Assembly (NCBI GenBank): GCA_029204225.1
Contig: CM055111.1
Span: 18,122,668 to 18,186,667 of the forward strand
Origin: Diphasiastrum complanatum
Taxonomy: Eukaryota > Streptophyta > Lycopodiopsida > Lycopodiales > Lycopodiaceae
Length of the DNA stretch: 64,000 nucleotides
Direction: 5' to 3'
A program made the translations under genes and the position numbers. A model generated the notes under the pieces. It saw nothing but the letters and a program-made list of their open reading frames with translations, was not told where the DNA came from and ran no database searches. Every line of letters begins with the position of its first letter. Position 1 is the stretch's first letter. This document shows, piece after piece, positions 8,898 to 19,014 of the stretch.

Positions 8898-11161
8898 GGA
8901 GCGACAATGGTGGTGAATACATTTCTAACAAATTCAAAGCCTTTTGCGATGAGCATGGGATCAAGAGGGAGTACACATGTCCAAGAACACCACAACAAAA
9001 TGGAGTGGCCGAGAGGAAGAATAGAACCTTGTGTGAGAGTGCAAAGGCAATGAGATTGAATGCTAATCTTCCTAAACCTTTTTGGAGTGATGCTTTGTTG
9101 TGTGCAAATTTCCTATGCAATAGATGGCCAAGTATTGTATTGGAAGGAAAAACCCCTTTTGAAGCTTTGTTTGGTACGAAGCCTAATGTCAAGTTTCTAA
9201 GAACTTTTGGATGCATTTGCTACTTCAACATTACTCTTGATGATAGAACTAAGGAGGATCCATCTTCAAGAAAGGGCATTTTTGTTGGTTATAGTGAAGT
9301 AAGCAAAGCATATAGGATTTATGTTCCTTCAATCAAGAAAGTGTTCACAAGTAGGGATGTCATTTTTGATGAAAGTAACATTCCAAAAGTTGTTTCAAGT
9401 GATGATGGTGTTGTTGCAACTAATGTGCTTGATGACAATGGAGTTGATGACACATTGGATGTGGATGTTGAAGAAGCCTCTTCAAGTCAAATTCCAAGGA
9501 GAACTCCAAGGCATAAAGTGAAACCCTCAAGGCTCACTTATGATGGCAAAGGTAAGCAAGTGGTGGATGGATCCAACTATGCTTTCCTAACTTCTTTTGA
9601 TGTACCTTCATGTGTAGATGAAGCAAGGCAAGAAGAGGAATGGATCCAAGCAATGGATCTTGAGTTTGAAGCACTTATGAAGAACAACACATGGAGATTG
9701 GTGGAGCTTCCAAAGGGCAAAAGTGCAATTGGATGCAAATGGATCTTCAAGGTAAAGACAAATCAAGATGGATCTATCAACAAGTTCAAGGCAAGGTTGG
9801 TGGCTAAAGGTTATGCTCAAGAGCATGGCATTGACTATGAGGAAACCTTTGCACCCGTGGCAAAGATGGTGAGCATAAGAGTAATCATTTCCCTTGCAAC
9901 TCTTTATGGATGGGATCTTTGGCAATTAGACATTTCTAATGCTTTCTTGAATGGTGATCTTGAAGAGGAAGTCTACATGGAGCAACCCGAGAGCTATGTT
10001 TCTCATAGCAAGCCTAATCATGTGTGTTTTCTACAAAAAAGTTTGTATGGTCTTAAGCAAGCACCAAGGAGTTGGTATGCTAGGCTTAACTCTTTTCTAC
10101 TTTCTCAAAACTTCACTATGAGTGAGTATGATCATTCACTTTACTTTAGAATTAGTGCTAATGATGTTACAATCCTTCTAATTTATGTGGATGACATTAT
10201 TTTAAGTGGAGGGAACAAGGAAGATATAGAAGATATCAAGAAAGCACTAAAAAAGGAATTTGAAGTGCATGATCTTGGTCTTTTGAGCTATATCTTAGGA
10301 ATAGAAGTAATTAGAACTTCTCAAATCACTTTTATTTCACAAGAGAAGTATGCTATTTCTATTCTCAATAGATTTCATATGGTAGATGCAAATCCTATTG
10401 ATACACCTATGGAATCACATGTAAAGCTAACTATAAGAGGTAATGAAAGATCCTTCGAGGACATTACTCTCTATAGGAAGCTAATAGGTTCTCTTATATA
10501 TCTAACCATCACAAGACCTGATTTATCTTATTGTGTTGGTAGATTAAGCCAATTCATGCAAGATCCTAGCATAGAACATTGGAAACTAGGAAAAAGGATC
10601 TTGAGATACATCTCGGGAACAAAAGATTTTGGCATTGTTTATAGAGGCTCATCACCTAACTTATTTGGTTTTTCAGATTCAGATTTTGCAGGAGACCTTA
10701 TGGATAGAAAATCCATAAATGCACATGCTATTTTCATAGGTGATGGAGCTATCTCATGGATGTCGAAGAAACAAGCAACTATATCACTTTCTTCTAGTGA
10801 GGCCGAGTACAAAGCTTTGACATCATGCACAAAGGAGATGGTGTGGATCAAGAGGATGATTATGGAGCTTCATTTGCTGGATTTTTCAGAGAGTCCAATC
10901 ATCTTTTGTGACAACCTTTCAGCCCAAAGTCTAGCAAGCAATCCGGTTTTCCATGCAAGGAGCAAACATATCGAGGTGGCTTACCATTTTGTGAGAGAAC
11001 AAGTGTTGGCAAAAGAGATCAAGCTTGAACATGTCCCATCAAAGGAATGTGTGGCTGATATCTTTACCAAAGCATTGGGAAAGGACTTATTTTTCAAGCA
11101 TAGAACAAGTCTTGGTGTACTTTCTAAATCTATGCTAAAACTAGTTGAAGAGGGAGTGTGA
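8864..11161 (+). CDS. Integrase C-terminal part, reverse transcriptase and RNase H of element A
   Basis: Continues the polyprotein in the next frame. It holds the integrase catalytic 'RSDNGGEY' (from 8897), 'TPQQNGVAERKNRT', 'FGCICYFN' and 'SRDVIFDE'; a linker with 'RLTYDGKGKQVV'; reverse transcriptase from 'EEWIQAMDLEFEALMKNNTW' (about 9634) through 'LDISNAFLNGDLEEEVYMEQ' to the catalytic YVDD (about 10182-10193); and RNase H with 'SDSDFAGDLMDRKS', 'SSSEAEYKAL' and 'CVADIFTKAL'. No stop occurs before the end. The stop TGA at 11159-11161 lies inside the 3' LTR. Alone this part has no start codon, so the element needs frameshifting or help from other copies. Confidence 0.9.
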   Translation, partial: ETQFTTKIKCLRSDNGGEYISNKFKAFCDEHGIKREYTCPRTPQQNGVAERKNRTLCESAKAMRLNANLPKPFWSDALLCANFLCNRWPSIVLEGKTPFEALFGTKPNVKFLRTFGCICYFNITLDDRTKEDPSSRKGIFVGYSEVSKAYRIYVPSIKKVFTSRDVIFDESNIPKVVSSDDGVVATNVLDDNGVDDTLDVDVEEASSSQIPRRTPRHKVKPSRLTYDGKGKQVVDGSNYAFLTSFDVPSCVDEARQEEEWIQAMDLEFEALMKNNTWRLVELPKGKSAIGCKWIFKVKTNQDGSINKFKARLVAKGYAQEHGIDYEETFAPVAKMVSIRVIISLATLYGWDLWQLDISNAFLNGDLEEEVYMEQPESYVSHSKPNHVCFLQKSLYGLKQAPRSWYARLNSFLLSQNFTMSEYDHSLYFRISANDVTILLIYVDDIILSGGNKEDIEDIKKALKKEFEVHDLGLLSYILGIEVIRTSQITFISQEKYAISILNRFHMVDANPIDTPMESHVKLTIRGNERSFEDITLYRKLIGSLIYLTITRPDLSYCVGRLSQFMQDPSIEHWKLGKRILRYISGTKDFGIVYRGSSPNLFGFSDSDFAGDLMDRKSINAHAIFIGDGAISWMSKKQATISLSSSEAEYKALTSCTKEMVWIKRMIMELHLLDFSESPIIFCDNLSAQSLASNPVFHARSKHIEVAYHFVREQVLAKEIKLEHVPSKECVADIFTKALGKDLFFKHRTSLGVLSKSMLKLVEEGV

Positions 11162-11809
11162 AAAATTGTCAACTAGTAGTATTTTCCTAACTTGAGATTT
11201 TGTAGGCCTATGGCCAAATAAAAGTTAGAGATAGGTTCATACATGTATGTAGAGGCCCAAAGTATGTGTACACTACTTTTGAGGTCACATTAATTAGAGG
11301 AGGTCGAGTGTGGAGCTCTTCTATTGGCTCATAATTTGGTGCATTCCTATTTGACCAAATTTCTAGGTATATGGGTGAATCCTATTGGACCCCAATTTTA
11401 GCCTATCATAAGACAAGTGGCCAAGAGGCACTATGGCTGCTATAAATAGCCATCTCCACGAGTATGTACACATCTCATTTTCATTCTATTGAATGAATGT
11501 TATGCTCTTTGAAGATCCATCTTCTTCTCTCTCACTTTTTTGTTCATATCTTGCATTCTAGCCACTAGAATTGTGATTTCTTTGTTGCTATGGCTTCACA
11601 CGTGTGAAATGCAGGTTGTAGGCTCTGAAGTACGGACAGGGACAGCAAGTTTCTGTTTGTGAAAGCTTATGATCAGATTTTGATGTTTAGTTGATGTTTA
11701 GTATGCTTAACATCACAATTTCTATCATTTTTTCAATCTAGATGTGCATAACTTCCATGGCCAAGATCTTTATGAAACTTTAGCATCTTTTGGATCTGAG
11801 TTTTTCACA
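11157..11809 (+). repeat. 3' LTR of element A
   Basis: Same length as the 5' LTR and almost identical; I see compensating run-length differences only (a T run near 11730 and one near 11790). TATA box at 11441-11449, CACGTG palindrome at 11595-11608. The purine-rich GAAGAGGGAG at 11147-11156 precedes it as plus-strand primer. GACCC follows at 11810-11814. Confidence 0.95.
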
Positions 11810-11814
11810 GACCC

Positions 11815-12758
11815 AACAACCAAGGTTTGAGTACTTGTGGGCTTGACCACAATAAACAACTATATCCAACTCACACCACTATGAACTTTCTTTTTTAGCA
11901 AGAAAAAGATTGGATGTTTAGTAGCCCGCTGGAAGAGCCTGTGCTTGTGAAAGAAGTCAAGTTGCTTACCTTTTTCATCATAAGTGAGTCTCAAAGGTTG
12001 TTGCCTTTGCCTTGATGTCCTCCTTGGCTTTTGATTTGCAGTAGGCTCTTCAATATCAACATTTAAAGTATCATCAAGAATGTTAGATCCAACATACAAA
12101 CCACCACTTGAAGACACTTCTGAAAAGTTTCCCTCATAAAAAATGACATCTCTTCCAATGACCACTTTCTTAGTTGAAGGAATCAAATCTTTGTAAGCCT
12201 TGCTCACCTCACTTTAACCAACAAAAATACCGTTTCTTGAAGATGGATCCTCATTTGTCCTATCATCAAGAGTGATATTGATATAGCAAATGCATCCAAA
12301 AGTTACAAATGGAAAGAAGGGTGGTAGTGACAACGGTAGATGGTGTGGGCGATAGGCATGAGAATGGATGCAGATGTATGATGAGAGGTTGGTTGAAGAA
12401 GGAGATTGATTTCCCAATGCTTGTGTTTCCCTTTCTGAAGGATCTTCGTCGTGACTGGGGTACTTCTTCAGATTGAGTCTCTTTGGATTACCCATCTGCC
12501 TTGTTTAGTCTTGTCTTTTTCATATTAGACTTGTGACCTTGGCTGTCGATCTTGCTGATGTTGTTGCTGGCAGCGCAACTACTCCAGTGGATCCAAGCAG
12601 ATCCACTCTGTCTCCCCCTCCCCAAAAATCTGTCGGTGGGGATGTTGTTGCTGGTAACTGTTCATGCTCAGGATTGGATTGGCATGTGGAACACATAGTT
12701 GAAACTCGTTGAACATGCGACTGGACTAAAGATTGAACAAATTTTATCTAAATTGATC
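11815..12758 (-). pseudogene. Mosaic segment E, left copy (copia integrase end joined to unrelated sequence)
   Basis: Minus strand, nearly identical to 39683-40627. From 12290 down to 11870 it reads as the integrase C-terminal part and linker of an A/B/F-type copia: 'FGCICYINITLDDRTNEDPSS', 'SKAYKDLIPSTKKVVIGRDV' and 'RLTYDEKGKQ', with a stop after 'GIFVG'. Upstream in the same frame (12495-12300) is a Ser/Pro/His-rich stretch starting MGNPKRLNLKKYPS that I do not recognise. A Gln-rich stretch follows near 12560-12710. The mosaic was already formed before it was duplicated, since both copies share every junction. Confidence 0.7.
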
Positions 12759-12772
12759 TTGTCTCTGATTTG

Positions 12773-13541
12773 ACTCCCTTTTAGGCATAGATTGTTTCTT
12801 GAATTTTTCTTTGTTGTCGTAGAGGGCCTGGTCAGAACCATCTTTGTGATCAAGATGTTCTCTCGCCTCGACTTCCTCTCGAATATTGACAATCGCCTTT
12901 TCGAGGTTCATGGTAGGATCTTTCGCGAGCAGGGTCCTTGTTGTCTAGAATGATTTGGGTAAGGCTCTCAATAGGTAAGTGAGCTGCTTCTCAGTTGACA
13001 CTGCATTCTCTGCTCCAGAGTTATGTAGTGATAGAAATAGATCCTTCATCTTCCTTACGAAATAAGTGAGGTCTTTCCCATCCCACTATAGATTTGTCAG
13101 CTGATCTTCCAGCATCATGATTTGACTTCTTGATTTCATTTGAAATTTTGTGAGTAGTGCATCTCACATCTCCTTAGCTTTGGAGAGTGTAGCCAGGTCA
13201 AGTGTGAGACTATCTTCGATGGATGAAGATAGCAAGGCTACTGCTTTGTCGTTTTTCTCCCTCCACTCACGGAGCTCTTTGTCTGATGTCGTAGGCATCT
13301 CTTCTGTGCCATCCACCTAGGGGAATAGACCTTCGCCCTTGAGTATCAGTGATGTTTTAACTTTCCAAGCTAGAAAGTTAGATCCTGAAGAATCAAGAAT
13401 TGTACAGATCTTGTTCTGTATGCTGCTGATTGAAGCCATTGCTTCTGAAGTCTGTTCTATTGTTGATGGTTGTTCGTCTGAATGCTTGGTCTCCTGGATC
13501 TTGATCGCTTCTTGGCTATGTCAGATTATGACAATAGAGAG
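12773..13541 (-). pseudogene. Copia family C gag, left copy
   Basis: Minus-strand gag next to a PBS and LTR, aligning with 42503-43025. In that copy the surrounding sequence encodes typical gag motifs (an 'LHNSGAENVVSAEKQLTYLL' region and zinc knuckles). Several stops and shifts are present here. It lacks the zinc-knuckle part, which is present in the right copy at about 42330-42480. Confidence 0.65.
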
Positions 13542-13553
13542 GCTCTAATACCA
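13542..13553 (-). other. Primer-binding site of family C element
   Basis: On the minus strand this reads TGGTATTAGAGC, one mismatch to the initiator-Met tRNA complement. It sits one base inside the LTR end at 13555, which fixes the orientation and inner border of the LTR. Confidence 0.75.
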
Positions 13554-13554
13554 C

Positions 13555-14461
13555 TGATGGAAGAGATTAAATGAGCCGCAAACAGTTCAATGCGATTCAG
13601 ATGGAGTTCAGATGCGATCGCTGGTCATTGCCAGCTGAATCACTCCTACAGTCCTCCATAATTTAGTCAGGCACTATTGATCTACGTTTATAAATTAATG
13701 TAGCATTCAACAAAGTTTCAACCAAGGTGCGAAATTAAATGAATGAGAGAATCAGACATATGAATAATAGCAGATACATTTGCATGTGCACAATGGCTAC
13801 AAGATCATCTATTGATTTTTCTCTGATTCTTCAAGCACTACATGCAGATCCACGTAGTGCGTTGGTGTGAGAGAAATACAGTTCTCTCACGAGTGGATGT
13901 CTCGCTTACTAGCGGACTTGTAGATCTCTGTGGATCCTAATCACGGGAACTTGTCTCGCATGCAGACGGACTTTTGTTCTGTATTTTTTGTCTTGATTGC
14001 TTACTAACATCAGACTACTTCATACATCTCTGTATATCTGTATATGCTCTCTCTATCAAGTATCATCCAGTAAGTATATAGTCGCTTTGTGTAACCTTTT
14101 AGATTAGAGTAATTAGATCTACAACTAATCAAAAAATTACAAGAGTGGCGGATTAGCCACGATTTAGAGTATATCTGCTGATGTCATGCCATCAAATCAG
14201 ACATCTATACTTCTGGATACTTGTGTGACCTTGCTGGTCCTTCATAGAGCGTGAGGGCAGAAAAGGTTTTGCGACGTTTTTTTCGTGTTGCGCCATTGGT
14301 TTCATCTTCGTCATCTGACTTTCTCATGCTGGACCGCAAAAGATTCTCGTTCGTGAATCTTTCGTGCTTCGTGTCTCTTGACTTTTGTGTTCGCGAACAT
14401 TTTCTCAGGCAGAGGGCTGAAAGCTAGCAAAGCTTTGTAAATAGAAACGTTTCGTTCTTTA
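13555..14461 (-). repeat. Family C LTR (about 907 bp)
   Basis: In minus orientation it starts at 14461 (TAAAGAACGAAACGTTTC) and ends CATCA next to the PBS. The first part aligns with 48128-48505 and 4704-4816 on the plus strand. The outer end abuts the module fragment at 14462. There is no matching second LTR on the other side, so this is the 5' end of a truncated element. Confidence 0.75.
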
Positions 14462-14715
14462 AGCACATTCATAGAAAATTGCTCAAACATGAGATAAAAC
14501 AAATAAAGTAAACATGAACAACACTTTCTTGTTGTTCCTTTGACCTTACTTGAGTCTTTAAAAACCTACGAAAACATATTTAAGTTATCTTTTCCACTTG
14601 GCTTCTCTTTGATGCTCTTGACTAGCTCCGAATTGCCACCTTTCGTTTTGTGTTATTGAAGCCCTTCAAGATCAACCTCTTGATCTTGCTCTTGACAATA
14701 AGCCTCATCTACACA
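14462..14715 (-). other. Fragment of the unknown module found in B elements
   Basis: Read on the minus strand it aligns with 63260-63490 of the B2 element. Shared stretches include 'gcaatt(t/c)ggagctagtcaag', 'gaagactcaagtaaggtcaaagga' and 'tctcatgtttgagcaattt'. The reading frame of B2 ('LFYLMFEQF') is followed with few length changes but contains stops. The module is cut at 14461 by the start of the family C LTR. Confidence 0.7.
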
Positions 14716-17190
14716 AGAAGATGAACCAAAGCATGTGAGTAAATGTAAGGATTGCCTAGTGAAGATTTGACTAGATCCTGTTGCATGCAACCAAAAGGAC
14801 ACCTATGGAGAAAAACCACCCAACCAACAGGAAATGTTATCATCTATTTACTGTTCTTATAAGAAATCCCTAGTTTTTTATAGTCCTACCGAAGCAGTTG
14901 AAAGATCATTGCAAATGTCTTGTGGAGACCAATTGCCACCTACAATGGTTGATCAGCCAAACAAAAATTTAAGAAGCAGGTGAAGCAGCTAGAAGAACTA
15001 AAGAGGAAGATCCAAAGCTGAGGAGGAAAGGACAAAAACTTAAGCAACACATGAGTCAGATCAATTTTGATGAAAAGAAACTCTTTGGAGCAATGATAGT
15101 TAAATCCCCTCCTTCGAAGCCCAAAGAGATCCAAAAGTAACGGATCAAAAGAAAGAGCTGCAGAAAAGAAAGATGAAGACAACCGTGAACTTGCAAAATA
15201 AAACAAGCTCCTCACCCAACAAGTGGTGGTCAAAGCTCGACATTCCAAGGGTCCAAGGCTGCAACTATAGAACTATCAGTTCCTTCATCCTTTCTAATAA
15301 TCAAAGTTTTTACAACTTGTAGATCGAAGGTTTTCCTTGAGACTGAAACTTCAACTGAGAGAAGAACCACAGAAACACCCAAAAGCGAATGGAGGATACA
15401 GACCTCCCAAAAAATAGAATCTGCCATGAAACCAAAGATGAAACCATCAATGGCAGATACAAGTGACAAAACAAAGAGACACATGGAAAGCACTCGAGCA
15501 TGCAAGTCGTGAAGTTGATGAGAGCTCTCCACTTTGAGAATGTCAACCACCTATAGCAATAAGACATTCTAATCCAATTGCGTCAATTTGTGAAAAATAT
15601 TTTTGTGATAAAGACTAGCAACAATAAGCACTTGGTTTTGTGTAGGCGAACGAGGATCTACGCTTTTCCAAGTGACGATCGAAGATGCCAATGCAAAGCG
15701 GAGCGACATCGTCGAATATGAGTTGCAGTGGGTCCTACAACACATTAGGGGTGGGATGATGTTGGCTGCTTCTGACGAATCCCCAAGATACTTGGACAAA
15801 GCAGCTCAAGAGCACCTCTCACCTTAGACCGAGGAGGTCTCTGAGAAGACGAGACTAATGAAGACTGAGAGCCGAGGAATACTAGTTAGTAATGACAAGT
15901 AAGAACTGTGTAAGCCTCATGGTGAATCTTGGAAGATGGAATGACCATGTAGGGACTAGTATTTCTAGGCAAATGTATTAAATGCATGTAGACCCCCTTT
16001 AAAAAAAGTAGAGTGAGCCACCTTTTGATGGTGATCTCTAGTGGAGAGCATTATTCCACTTGTAAATTGTGCAATGTGGAAATTCCACTAGGATGCCACC
16101 TAAGGAGCTCTCTTGCTTATTTAAGAGACTCCCTCTTTGTGAAGAGGAGCTTTTTGTGAATTGTATCAACTCCATGCTGAAATGAGAAGAGCCTTCACGA
16201 GTTTGGTGCATTTATTGAGCTCCTTGATCATGCTTGTTTCTTGAGTGATGCATTTATGATCTTGCCCTTTCCTCCTTTTGTGTGTGGTTGTGGACTGTAG
16301 AGTGGATTAGATTTGATGCTTTCCTAGAGTGGATTAGTTTCTTTTCATTTAATATAAAAACTCTACTCATCATCACTTCCTCCCCCCTCGTTTCCTTCGT
16401 CTTGTAGGTGTACGTTGGTGTCCACATCTTCAAACTCTCCTTCGCTCTCATTCATGTTCTCTTCCACATTTTGCTCCTCAATATTTTTCACATTTTCGTC
16501 CACATCATGAACGCTTGAAGTTGTAGAGCCTCTCTACAAAATAGAATCAAAGATTCAATTAAATTGAAATTAAACTTACTTGTAAACCACAAAGTAAACA
16601 ATCACAACACAATAAAGGTTAAGAGTTTACGATTGGAAACAATCCATGGAATTCCATAAAAGCCTTAAGGCCGACATATCCATGATCATAACCTTGTTTG
16701 TACTACGCGTCGGTCATGTGTCTTCCAAAATCACTAAGCTACATTCAACAAAAAAACATAGTTTAGTAATAAAAAAAACTAACAATCTCACTATCATTAT
16801 CTTTTCTAGATTTTATGAGAATATTTTATTGTAGGATTTTACATAAAATATATTTTTTAATATGATGGAACATAAAAAAATCAATCCAAAGATCATTATG
16901 GCAGTATTTAATTGCTAAAGCTAGCTTTATATTGTTATAAATTTTATTTTTCTTGAGATTTGACATACAAGACAAAATCAGGAGATAAGAAATAGTACAT
17001 AATATTATCAAACAAGTAATTTGACAAGTTTTTTAAGATTTTATGACGTAATATTATGTCAAATCGGTAGCAATGTTACTAGAATATTAGATTTACATTA
17101 AGCATAACTAGAATATACGTGGATTAGATGTTGGCATGTCTTTAACAAATTTTATTATACTTGTTCAGTACATACAGTCTCGTAATGATT
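14716..17190. other. Stretch without a recognisable gene
   Basis: No convincing gene. Plus-strand sequence at 14950-15830 is Lys/Glu-rich when translated but full of stops. 15890-16260 has an LTR-like or promoter-like look ('gcttatttaagagactccc' near 16113-16131 as TATA region), but no partner copy, PBS or terminal repeat was found. Nothing was seen at 16260-17190, which is very AT-rich. Confidence 0.4.
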
Positions 17191-17194
17191 ACTT

Positions 17195-17574
17195 ATGATG
17201 TGGTGTAGAGTAGCTGGCTACAATGTGTATATGTCATTGATGATGTCATCATCATCAGATAGCGATTCATCTCATGATCGCAATTGCAGGTATATATTGT
17301 TATTGATATTGACATCAATTGCACTTTATTTGTTATTTGAATATGAGTGTATAATTTTTTTTGCAAATATATTCTTACAATGAAATTTGATTGGAATTAT
17401 AAATTCTAGGAAAATTATCGTACCTCCACATGATTTTGGAGAAAAGAAAAAAATTGAGCTGTATCACAGAAAAAAGGAACAAGCAAGACTAAAGTACAAT
17501 GAGCAACTATTGATTGGTTCATCTTCAAGCTCTTCCATCAGTCGACGTAGACCGCCTATTGATCCATCACATGT
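17195..17574 (+). pseudogene. Two exons of an unrecognised, probably dead gene
   Basis: The first exon ends at 17288 with Ser/Asp-rich residues 'MMSSSSDSDSSHDRNC', followed by a GTATAT donor. The second runs from about 17410, after an acceptor TTCTAG, to about 17574, where a GTATGT donor follows. It reads 'IIVPPHDFGEKKKIELYHRK' and then a Ser-rich stretch and 'SRRRPPIDPSH'. The exon borders are clean and the coding part is open, so a spliced gene existed here. A very similar Ser/Arg pattern ('NGRRRRR') starts an exon at 20402. Function unknown; it may belong to a DNA transposon or a cellular gene. Confidence 0.45.
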
Positions 17575-17639
17575 ATGTATATTGATTTATGTCATATTTT
17601 TTTAATTTGTAATAGTGATGTACTTCGATTTGGTTGAGG

Positions 17640-17960
17640 ATTGCGATATAGTATATTGCTCTTTGGAAAGCCAAGACACCACTCCATCACAAATAAGGTT
17701 GCAAATGCACTAAATGTACAAAGACTATTGTCAATTTTTGTCACATGTTACAATTTGTCAATTTTCACTTGAATGACACTAAAAGAATTTGTGCGATTTG
17801 CAATTGGATTATTGGACCAGTTCCAACCAGAATATGATGAGTAGATACCATGTACATGCACATAATGCAAAAGCCTTTGGATTCGGACAAGGAGGATTGT
17901 CAACGATCATATTTGGGCCAATGGAGTGCACACAGAGAATCCAAGAGTATGAGAGATAAA
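17640..17960 (+). pseudogene. Fragment with a Cys-rich zinc-ribbon-like motif
   Basis: Plus-strand translation gives 'FVRFAIGLLDQFQPEYDE', a stop, then IPCTCT, a stop and CKSLWIRTRRIVNDHIWANG (about 17848-17919). A C-x-C...C cluster followed by R-x-R-x-(I/T)-V-x-x-H is reminiscent of the N-terminal domains of plant CACTA-like and related DNA transposases. The similarity is by motif only and the frame is broken. It may belong with the exons at 17195-17574. Confidence 0.3.
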
Positions 17961-18062
17961 CTCTTTAAAAAAAATTTGGAAATGCTTTAATCTTTGACCC
18001 TTATGACACTTTAAGGTTTGGCCAATAAATATTGATCGATAGGATGAGTGCCGCGATACTTT

Positions 18063-18227
18063 GAAGTTAATCTCTCACTTGCTTCTAAAAGGAAAAATCC
18101 AAATAGAATAATTAGATGAAGTTAATCTCTCACTTGCTTCTAAAAGGAAAAATCCAAATAGAATGATTAGATGAAGTTAATCTCTCACTTGCTTCTAAAA
18201 GAAAAAATCCAAATAGAATGATTAGAT
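18063..18227. repeat. 55-bp tandem repeat, three copies
   Basis: Three head-to-tail units starting GAAGTTAATCTCTCACTTGC at 18063, 18118 and 18173. They differ by only two or three bases, so the array arose recently. Confidence 0.95.
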
Positions 18228-18278
18228 GTAGTTTATCTTGATTTCCATATCCAATCACCCATAATAGACTCATTCACG

Positions 18279-18382
<104 letters not shown>

Positions 18383-18811
18383 GACATTATTAAGGAATTG
18401 AATCGGCATCTTTTCTCCAAAACCGACAACTACAAAATTTTGTAGGATATTTTACGTGATAAATTTGAGATTTTATAGAGGAGAACCGGCAAGTAGAAGC
18501 ATATCCCATGTCAGTAGCCGGAATACTCCTTAAGATATGGGATTTTTGAGGGAAACCTCAAAAAAGTTTCCCGAACACTGGAGAGAGAGTTAAAAGTAAC
18601 CAACACTCCCAATTCTAGGAAGGTGTGAAGCCATTGTTTTCTTCTGTTAAAGGCGTGGTTCAAATGCTTTTCTTGGAAGATGAGTTCCACAAAAAAGCCC
18701 AAACGCTGCAGGGAGGGAGCATGTGGTGACATTTTGGAGTAGGATATAATTGTGTGGTTCGGGAGTTTTGATTGGCACTCTATAATGTTCTCATGAATTG
18801 TGTTTAGGGTG

Positions 18812-18857
18812 GGTGTGTGTGTGTGTGCATGTGTTTGTGTGTGTGCGTGTGTGTGTT
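18812..18857. repeat. Imperfect (TG)n microsatellite
   Basis: GTGTGT with a few interruptions, about 50 bases left of the second (GA)n array. Confidence 0.9.
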
Positions 18858-18906
18858 TTATGCTGCTGGTTTATGACTTGTGTTATATATTAATTTATGT
18901 TTCATG

Positions 18907-18909
<3 letters not shown>

Positions 18910-18983
<74 letters not shown>
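18910..18983. repeat. (GA)n microsatellite, 74 bp
   Basis: Uninterrupted GA dinucleotides, about 30 bases left of the TTTTGCAG splice acceptor that opens the SET-gene exon. Confidence 0.98.
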
Positions 18984-18987
<4 letters not shown>

Positions 18988-19014
18988 GATACATCTAACA
19001 TTTTCAACTTTTGC

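Larger units (their letters stand above)
5950..11809 (+). mobile_element. Nearly intact Ty1/copia retrotransposon, family A
   Basis: Complete element of 5,860 bp: two 653-bp LTRs (5950-6602 and 11157-11809), PBS directly after the 5' LTR, gag-protease-integrase-reverse transcriptase-RNase H in order, and a purine-rich tract just before the 3' LTR. It is flanked by a perfect 5-bp target duplication, GACCC, at 5945-5949 and 11810-11814. The domain order integrase before reverse transcriptase defines Ty1/copia. The two LTRs appear to differ only by single-base run-length changes, so the insertion is recent. A single 1-base loss at about 8863 splits the polyprotein; otherwise both halves are open. 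Target: a minus-strand family D relic. Confidence 0.95.

Noticed and set aside
8210-9925. Minus-strand open frames opposite element A
   Set aside because: They mirror the strong plus-strand pol frames and show no independent motif.
14940-15799. Several minus-strand open frames of 76-106 codons
   Set aside because: Composition is not protein-like, there is no known domain, no splice-site support and no second copy.
15890-16260. Possible LTR or pararetrovirus-type promoter with a TATA region
   Set aside because: No partner repeat, no terminal TG/CA pair supported by context, no PBS and no virus-like coding sequence nearby. Kept only as a remark.
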